Source of the DNA: Nitrospira japonica
GTDB lineage: Bacteria > Nitrospirota > Thermodesulfovibrionia > UBA6902
DNA length: 64,000 nucleotides
Reading direction: 5' to 3'
Assembly: GCA_020723105.1 (NCBI GenBank)
Contig: DYJL01000006.1
Span: forward strand, 1-64,000
Below the pieces are notes generated by a model, which searched no databases, was not told the DNA's origin, and was given only the letters and a program-made list of their open reading frames with translations. Below are positions 59,188 through 64,000 of this stretch, piece by piece. Position 1 is the stretch's first letter. Each line of letters starts with the position of its first letter. The translations under genes and the position numbers were made by a program.

Positions 59188-60987
59188 CTAATTTTCCGGC
59201 AGATAAATTGTTACGACAGGACTGAATCCGAATATCCCTTCTGACGTATCAAAGGTTCTGGTTTTCTTGTGGTCTTTGATTTCCTCCGCAATATAATCCG
59301 GTAATGATTTTACAGGCCCGTTGGAGATGATGACAATTACCCCCTCTCCCTTGCCCTCTCCCGCGAGGGGAGAGGGTATCACTACGGTATCTCCCCTCCC
59401 TCGACGGGAGGGGACTAAGGGGAGGGTGCTGTAATACTCAGGATTCTTATACTCCCAGGTAAATCTCAACGGCGATTCCTTAATCTCTTCAAAAGGTGGA
59501 GAATATGCTGTATTGTGGTGATAAAGGATTTCTTTCTTTGTATGCAGGTCTAATATCGGAACTGATACGGCAAGGTTGACAATCGTTTCTGTTGAAGGGA
59601 TGGTAAAGACCTCGACACTTTCTGTTTTGACAGAGTCTAAATATTCCCCGGCATTTTTTAGATTTATCATGTTCATTTTTTGCAGGAAGGGAAGATACGC
59701 AACAAGCGCTACAACAAGCGTGGAAGATACGATGCTGAAAACCATAAACCTCTTAGGGTTAAGCGTCCTGATTTTCTGCAGACCATAAGATGCCATAAGA
59801 GTAAGCATCGGGAACAGGACCATTACATAGCGGGACCTTTTTATCTGAAACAGGATAACCAGAAGCAGCAGCCAGCATACGATTATGAACTTCAAGTCTC
59901 TTTTCCGGATAGCCACATAGACAGAGTAAATTGCTGTCAGGGTTATGAGCGGATGTATCTGAAATAGAAAGGTTGAGACAAAACTCTCACCCCATCGCTT
60001 CAACCCGGGGGCCTGATATTCCCGTAGGAACCTGATTTGTTCTGAAAGGACTCCAAATTTAAACCAGACTACGATTGCCAGGAGTATCACTGTAATGAAA
60101 GCAACTGAAAACCCGCGGTAAACGAGAGATTGCGTGCAAGTGCGGGTCTCTGTGCCAGACCTGGGCAACCACAAAGAGTTGCCCCTGCATCCAGTCAGAT
60201 AAACCAGAAAGATAACCGGCAATACTGACAACATCATCCACATGGAATACTTGGAGAGGATGGCGCAGAATATTGCAGTAGATGCAATTGCAATCCATAT
60301 GCCGCCTTTCCCCAGCGCCTTCATAAATGCAAAAATTGAGAATGTGAGGAAAAACATCGCAGGCACGTCAGTAAGCATTAGCGGAATTTGTGAGAAAAGA
60401 TATGGAATTCCAAGAAGCAAGACGCCTGCAAGAAATCCCGTTTCTTCATCCCAGAGGGTTTTTCCCGTGAAAAAGATGGTCATGCATGTCATTGAAAAAA
60501 GAAAAGTCGTAAATATCTGTATGTATATCCGTGATTCACCAAAAAATTTAAAAACCAGACCGTAGAAAAAAGATATTAACGGAGTATCAGTCCATGCGTT
60601 AATCCCGTGGCCCCATTCTCTTATGAAATATGTTATTCCATACATTTCGAGATGTTTTGCCTGAGTAAAGTACCGTGAAGTATCAACAATAACTTCCGGT
60701 ATGCTCCAGAAAGATGCGCTCGCTATGAATGAAGAAAGGAAAATAAACAAGGCAGGCCTTACTTGAAGAAATGGGACCTCTGACAGGATATATGCTGGTA
60801 TGATACCAGTAGCAAGCACTGCAATAAAGAATATCAGGTCTGCATCTGCAAAGGTCCAGGCCCAGCTTGTCAGCCTGTTGTCATCGGCATAACGGAAGAA
60901 ATATTGGATTAAGAAAATTAATAAGATAGATAAAGGTACAAGCAGGAAGATATAAAATTCTTTGCCTCGATGTTTATCCGTGGACAT
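59188..60987 (-). CDS. GT39-type membrane glycosyltransferase
   Basis: 599 residues with about eleven transmembrane helices. The first periplasmic loop carries EWGHGINAWTDTPLISFFYGLVFKFFGESRIYIQ, typical of ArnT/PMT-like (GT39/GT83) transferases that use polyprenyl-phosphate sugars to glycosylate lipid A or proteins. The C-terminal periplasmic part contains an in-frame palindromic insert (59340-59428, reading SRRGRGDTVV...PLAGEGKGEG). Acceptor unknown. Confidence 0.82.
   Translation of the reverse strand: MSTDKHRGKEFYIFLLVPLSILLIFLIQYFFRYADDNRLTSWAWTFADADLIFFIAVLATGIIPAYILSEVPFLQVRPALFIFLSSFIASASFWSIPEVIVDTSRYFTQAKHLEMYGITYFIREWGHGINAWTDTPLISFFYGLVFKFFGESRIYIQIFTTFLFSMTCMTIFFTGKTLWDEETGFLAGVLLLGIPYLFSQIPLMLTDVPAMFFLTFSIFAFMKALGKGGIWIAIASTAIFCAILSKYSMWMMLSVLPVIFLVYLTGCRGNSLWLPRSGTETRTCTQSLVYRGFSVAFITVILLAIVVWFKFGVLSEQIRFLREYQAPGLKRWGESFVSTFLFQIHPLITLTAIYSVYVAIRKRDLKFIIVCWLLLLVILFQIKRSRYVMVLFPMLTLMASYGLQKIRTLNPKRFMVFSIVSSTLVVALVAYLPFLQKMNMINLKNAGEYLDSVKTESVEVFTIPSTETIVNLAVSVPILDLHTKKEILYHHNTAYSPPFEEIKESPLRFTWEYKNPEYYSTLPLVPSRRGRGDTVVIPSPLAGEGKGEGVIVIISNGPVKSLPDYIAEEIKDHKKTRTFDTSEGIFGFSPVVTIYLPEN
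59340..59428. repeat. In-frame palindromic repeat in the glycosyltransferase gene
   Basis: Two nested C/G palindromes (CCCTCTCCCGCGAGGGGAGAGGG and CTCCCCTCCC...GGGAGGGG regions) read in frame near the C-terminus. Comparable to REP or Rickettsia-type in-frame palindromic elements. Confidence 0.8.
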
Positions 60988-61055
60988 CGCTTAATATAAT
61001 ACATTATGAGTAAGTTGTGTGCAGGGTTTCTGAGCCTCCCTTTTTATTCATAAAG

Positions 61056-61214
61056 TTGGAGCAGGTATGGATAAAAATATATTTCGCGATACCTTAGTGA
61101 TAACAGAAAGAATATATCCTGTAAATTTAATATTCTCGCTTCGGCGAGTCGCCTATGGCGACAATATTCAAAAATTTATCGCATTAAAGATGTTTTTATC
61201 CATACCTGCTCCAA
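61056..61214. repeat. MITE-like element with perfect 22-bp terminal inverted repeats
   Basis: Ends at 61056-61077 and 61193-61214 are exact inverted copies (starting TTGGAGCAGGTATGG). Inside are two small hairpins (CTCGCTTCGGCGAG; GTCGCCTATGGCGAC) and no reading frame. It fills most of the 252-bp gap between the glycosyltransferase and the FadL-like gene. No target-site duplication is obvious. Confidence 0.85.
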
Positions 61215-61239
61215 TATGATAGTTTATGAACTATTCAGA

Positions 61240-62523
61240 TTAAAACTTCCAGGAATATCCTGCAGATATCTCCCACTGATCCATTTTTAACTCGATAGTC
61301 TGCTGGCCCGGTACTTCTAACTTATTTGGACCGCTGATACTGTTGGAAAAAGCACGCATTAGTGCAAAATCCAGCTCCTGATCATTGCCTATCTTCCTTG
61401 TAACACCGGCGGTTGCATGCTGTTCAATAACACCCGGGGCCAGGATATTAAAAGGCATTTCACTGTCAGGAATCGGCTGTTCTCCGTAGGAATAACCGGC
61501 ACGCCATACCCATTCCGGACTACTCTTCCACTGCACGCCTACCTTGTAGATTGTCATATCATCCCAGCCAAACCCGGAGCCGTTATCGTTACCAAGTTTG
61601 CTATTTGTCAAGTTGGGCAGCATTGGATTGCCAACTGAGTTAACATCACTATAATAGATTTGCTGCACATCAAATACAAAAGTTAAATCCGGTGTAGCCG
61701 TAAATGCCAGTCCCACAGTCCAGTTGGCCGGTATGTCAAAGTCACCCTGTTCGGCAAACAAGCCCTCATACTTTTCAAATCTGCTCATATAGATTTTGGT
61801 CTGGTATGAAGCGCCAAAATTCAGGTTAGGTAACACCTCTCCAAGATAGCCTATTCTTGCACCGTAACCATATGAGTCATCATGACCGTTATTTGCGATA
61901 TTGTCAGGTTCGCTGGAAAAGCCCATGTCGCCAAGAGTTTGCAGCCCTAACTGTTCAAAGCTTTGATAGGCAAAAATAGGACTAATACCTACTGCGTGTT
62001 TGGGATGCAACTTTCTGGCATAGGTTGGTGCAATAAACAACTGCATTAGATCTATCCCTGTTGATGACACTGAAGAATCATAATATGTATTTGTGTCATA
62101 ATCAGTATTCATACCGCCGTTTCCGTATATTGACACGCCCAGAGAACTTTTTTCATCTAATTTCCAGTTGCCTCCTAAAGAGGGAATTATAAACCAATTG
62201 GTATCGCTTTCAAATGTGCCCGGTTTGAAACCAAAAGTGCCCGGGTAACCAGAGGGGTTACCTCTGACTGTGTATTCCCTGTTCGGATTAAAAAAGGAGA
62301 CCCCAAGATCTATACGATTCCCCATAAACACCATTCCAGCGGGGTTGGTGGATGCAGCCATGGAATCAAGCGGTAATGCTGTGCCTGCCCCTGCCAACGC
62401 CTTGTTCTTGGCACTGTAGCCATGTGAGAAATAACCGTTCGTCGCAGAAGCGGTTGTGACAAAACTCAGCGTTATAATAATAACAACTGCAAAGATCATA
62501 GCTTCTCTAAGATTACGTTTCAT
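61240..62523 (-). CDS. FadL/TodX-family outer-membrane transport protein
   Basis: About 427 residues. Signal peptide (about 1-28, ending TASA) then NGYFSHGYSAKNKALAGAGTALPLDSMAASTNPAG, the plug-forming N-terminus of FadL-like barrels, with alternating beta strands to a C-terminal aromatic residue (SWKF). Imports hydrophobic compounds across the outer membrane. ATG 62523 is favoured over TTG 62529 because of its 8-bp spacing from AGGAGG. Substrate unknown; context with TusA and DsrE hints at sulfur or organosulfur compounds. Confidence 0.88.
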   Translation of the reverse strand: MKRNLREAMIFAVVIIITLSFVTTASATNGYFSHGYSAKNKALAGAGTALPLDSMAASTNPAGMVFMGNRIDLGVSFFNPNREYTVRGNPSGYPGTFGFKPGTFESDTNWFIIPSLGGNWKLDEKSSLGVSIYGNGGMNTDYDTNTYYDSSVSSTGIDLMQLFIAPTYARKLHPKHAVGISPIFAYQSFEQLGLQTLGDMGFSSEPDNIANNGHDDSYGYGARIGYLGEVLPNLNFGASYQTKIYMSRFEKYEGLFAEQGDFDIPANWTVGLAFTATPDLTFVFDVQQIYYSDVNSVGNPMLPNLTNSKLGNDNGSGFGWDDMTIYKVGVQWKSSPEWVWRAGYSYGEQPIPDSEMPFNILAPGVIEQHATAGVTRKIGNDQELDFALMRAFSNSISGPNKLEVPGQQTIELKMDQWEISAGYSWKF

Positions 62524-62572
62524 TAACAAATCCTCCTTTCATTATCTTGGGTATAACCCGTTTAGTTGCCAC

Positions 62573-63571
62573 TTATTTATTAAGTTTAGAGACCGACATT
62601 TCAACTATCTCATCTTCTATTTCGCCAGGCATACTCATATTCTTCATGAACGCCCACATGCCGGCATCCTCAAAATACATCTTCATTCTGTACATGCCGT
62701 CCAGAGTCAATACTTTTACAATCCCTTTGTCTTTGTAAACAACTACTTCTATCGGGAAGGACGCGCCGTGATCAATGCCGGGGAATTTAGAAGAACTGCT
62801 TGAACGCTTCTCTCCCGCGATAGTAAAAGCCCTCCTTTCCATCTTAGTATTAGTGACTCCAAAGATAATAGCGCCATGATCTGAAAGATCATATCTATAA
62901 GTCAACTTCCACCCTTTAGTGTTGTTGAGTATTCCGTCCCTTACTCTTTCCGATACCTTTTTAAATGCATCATCAGTATTGTCTTTAGTACTATGGATCT
63001 CCTTAATTTTGGAAATGAAATCTCCACCCCCCATGCCACTGATTTTTCCCTTGTTTCTTATTTCACCGATCTGTTTTTTCACTCCTGTACCCTGTACTGC
63101 TTCAGCTAAAACGTCAACAATGGTTTTGGCTGAAGTTGAAGAAAGATCATCGAGCTTTGTTTCATCAATTATGGTCCTGTTAATTGATGAAGGGTTGACG
63201 ACAGCGACATTTATCCCTGTCTCATCTTCATATATCCCTGCTCTCAAAGAAAGGGCGAAGGAGGCTTGCATGCCATTTTTCATTATCGACGCAGCATAGT
63301 CTTTTGAGCTGAATATAACGACCCGCGAACGGAAATTGCATCCTTCCGGAACACCTGTATCATAGGTTCCAAGTATTTCCCACCCGGCTTTCTGCAGTCC
63401 CGATTCAACAGCTTTACTTACTGCGTCGAAACCTCCGCCTGCATTTTCAGCGACTTTTACAAAGGTCCCATATTGTTCACCTGCAATAGCCGGGACAACT
63501 GTTGAGAGAAGTATCGCAAAGAATAGGAAAAGAACTCTTACGTCTCTTGATGGCATTGATATTATCCTCAT
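62573..63571 (-). CDS. Periplasmic protein with two DUF302-like domains
   Basis: 332 residues. Signal peptide (about 9-30, VLFLFFAILLSTVVPAIAG). The two halves (about 40-150 and 195-330) each resemble DUF302 (AGWEILGTYDTGVPEGCNFRSRVVIFSS...LRAGIYED and WKLTYRYDLSDHGAIIFGV...IEVVVYKDKG). No catalytic motif is evident. Its start overlaps the tusA stop (ATGA), tying it to sulfur-carrier genes. Function unknown. Confidence 0.72.
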   Translation of the reverse strand: MRIISMPSRDVRVLFLFFAILLSTVVPAIAGEQYGTFVKVAENAGGGFDAVSKAVESGLQKAGWEILGTYDTGVPEGCNFRSRVVIFSSKDYAASIMKNGMQASFALSLRAGIYEDETGINVAVVNPSSINRTIIDETKLDDLSSTSAKTIVDVLAEAVQGTGVKKQIGEIRNKGKISGMGGGDFISKIKEIHSTKDNTDDAFKKVSERVRDGILNNTKGWKLTYRYDLSDHGAIIFGVTNTKMERRAFTIAGEKRSSSSSKFPGIDHGASFPIEVVVYKDKGIVKVLTLDGMYRMKMYFEDAGMWAFMKNMSMPGEIEDEIVEMSVSKLNK

Positions 63572-63795
63572 TTCTTTTTTAAAAAAAAGATAAAGGTTCC
63601 GCCTTCTTCTTTAACCTCTAATAATTCATTTCCTGTCCTGTTAGCAAAGGCTGTTATATCTGACTTTGAACCCCTATCAGTAGCTTCCATTTTCAGAATC
63701 TCTCCGGGCTTCATCTCACTCAGCGCCTTCTTGGTCTTCACAACAGGCATGGGACAATTAAGTCCTTTGCAATCTAATGTTTTAGTAGCTTCCAT
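63568..63795 (-). CDS. tusA: TusA-family sulfur carrier protein
   Basis: 75 residues, typical length. LDCKGLNCPMPVVKTKKAL carries the CPxP motif whose Cys binds persulfide sulfur. TusA passes sulfur among enzymes of sulfur oxidation, tRNA thiolation or sulfite reduction. Strong AAGGAGG site. It lies 13 bp after a DsrE-like gene, a common pairing. Confidence 0.93.
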   Translation of the reverse strand: MEATKTLDCKGLNCPMPVVKTKKALSEMKPGEILKMEATDRGSKSDITAFANRTGNELLEVKEEGGTFIFFLKKK

Positions 63796-63807
63796 CGGTC
63801 CTCCTTT

Positions 63808-64000
63808 TTAAATAAACAAACTTATGTTTGCATCTAACGCAAAATCCAGGAACTCTGCGGCCCCTGCGAGAATCACACCGTCAACAAGGTCTTCTTTTTT
63901 TACTCCGGTCATTTCGAGTGTAGGAGTACAGGCGATCATTTTTACATCCAGATCAAGGCATGTTTTGACGAGTTCAGGGATTGTGGGCCAGTTTATTTTT
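63808..64000 (-). CDS. DsrE/DsrF-like protein (5' end outside window)
   Basis: The C-terminal 63 residues are in view (KINWPTIPELVKTCLDLDVK...GAAEFLDFALDANISLFI), ending at TAA 63808. The pattern (MIACTPTLEMTGVKKEDLVDGVILAGAAEF) matches the DsrE-type peroxiredoxin-like family, including the Cys in IACTPT. These proteins bind or transfer sulfur as multimers. It is the first gene of the tusA-DUF302-fadL unit seen here, continuing past 64000. Confidence 0.8.
   Translation of the reverse strand, partial: KINWPTIPELVKTCLDLDVKMIACTPTLEMTGVKKEDLVDGVILAGAAEFLDFALDANISLFI

Overview
The window reads as a chromosomal piece of a Gram-negative, anaerobic, sulfate- or sulfite-reducing bacterium. The strongest clue is one continuous reductive dissimilatory sulfite reductase locus (dsrA-dsrB-dsrD-cobB/dsrN-x-dsrC-rsbRD-dsrM-K-J-O-P, 16918-27639). 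DsrD and a complete DsrMKJOP complex point to the reductive direction. Other clues are a membrane-linked uptake [NiFe] hydrogenase, a class II B12-dependent ribonucleotide reductase, an archaeal-type split glutamate synthase, type IV pili and abundant two-component signalling. This fits an uncultured Nitrospirota (Thermodesulfovibrionia-like) genome best, with Desulfobacterota as the alternative. This is inference from gene content, not a phylogeny.

Layout. 60-7470 (minus): pilB-pilT-pilC-pilS-pilR. 7750-10608 (minus): a bifunctional penicillin-binding protein. 11013-15088 (plus): hydrogenase small subunit, large subunit, cytochrome b and maturation protease. 15079-16669: uppP and two small ATP-synthase accessory genes. 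16918-27639 (plus): the dsr locus. 27703-35332 (minus): VOC protein, response regulators, HD-GYP regulator, large sensor kinase and a PhnD-like lipoprotein. 35535-40695 (minus): three-gene glutamate synthase. 40925-43996: tRNA-Arg, ferredoxin, fur-feoB. 44029-50438: housekeeping genes including prfB with its programmed frameshift, and nrdJ with an NrdR-like box. 50746-59160 (plus): DUF4380-like protein, radical SAM protein, RNase G, larE, a GlcF-like protein, transaldolase-like protein and FmdB. 59188-64000 (minus): GT39-type membrane protein, FadL-like porin, DUF302-like protein, TusA and a truncated DsrE-like gene.

How it fits together. The Tat-exported hydrogenase would oxidise H2 in the periplasm and pass electrons through its cytochrome b to the quinone pool. 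DsrMKJOP would then draw on quinol to reduce DsrC trisulfide, the product of DsrAB. The 3' end of the window adds sulfur-carrier genes (TusA, DsrE).

The most striking observation is in the hydrogenase large subunit. Its reading frame (12131-13840) is interrupted by two in-frame UGA codons, at 12308 and 12317. They fall exactly on the two cysteines of the N-terminal CxxC motif that ligates the Ni-Fe site, giving U-G-V-U, and a SECIS-like hairpin follows at 12335-12354. The C-terminal CxxC stays cysteine, the reverse of known [NiFeSe] hydrogenases. In this genome UGA is otherwise a stop, shown by many TGA-terminated genes and by the RF2 gene with its UGA frameshift autoregulation. So a two-selenocysteine hydrogenase is the best reading. 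The partner small subunit also has Asp in place of one proximal-cluster Cys.

The second theme is repeats. Degenerate 7-bp tandem repeats and short inverted-repeat (MITE- or REP-like) elements occur at more than a dozen places. Several sit in frame inside conserved enzymes or exactly on stop codons.
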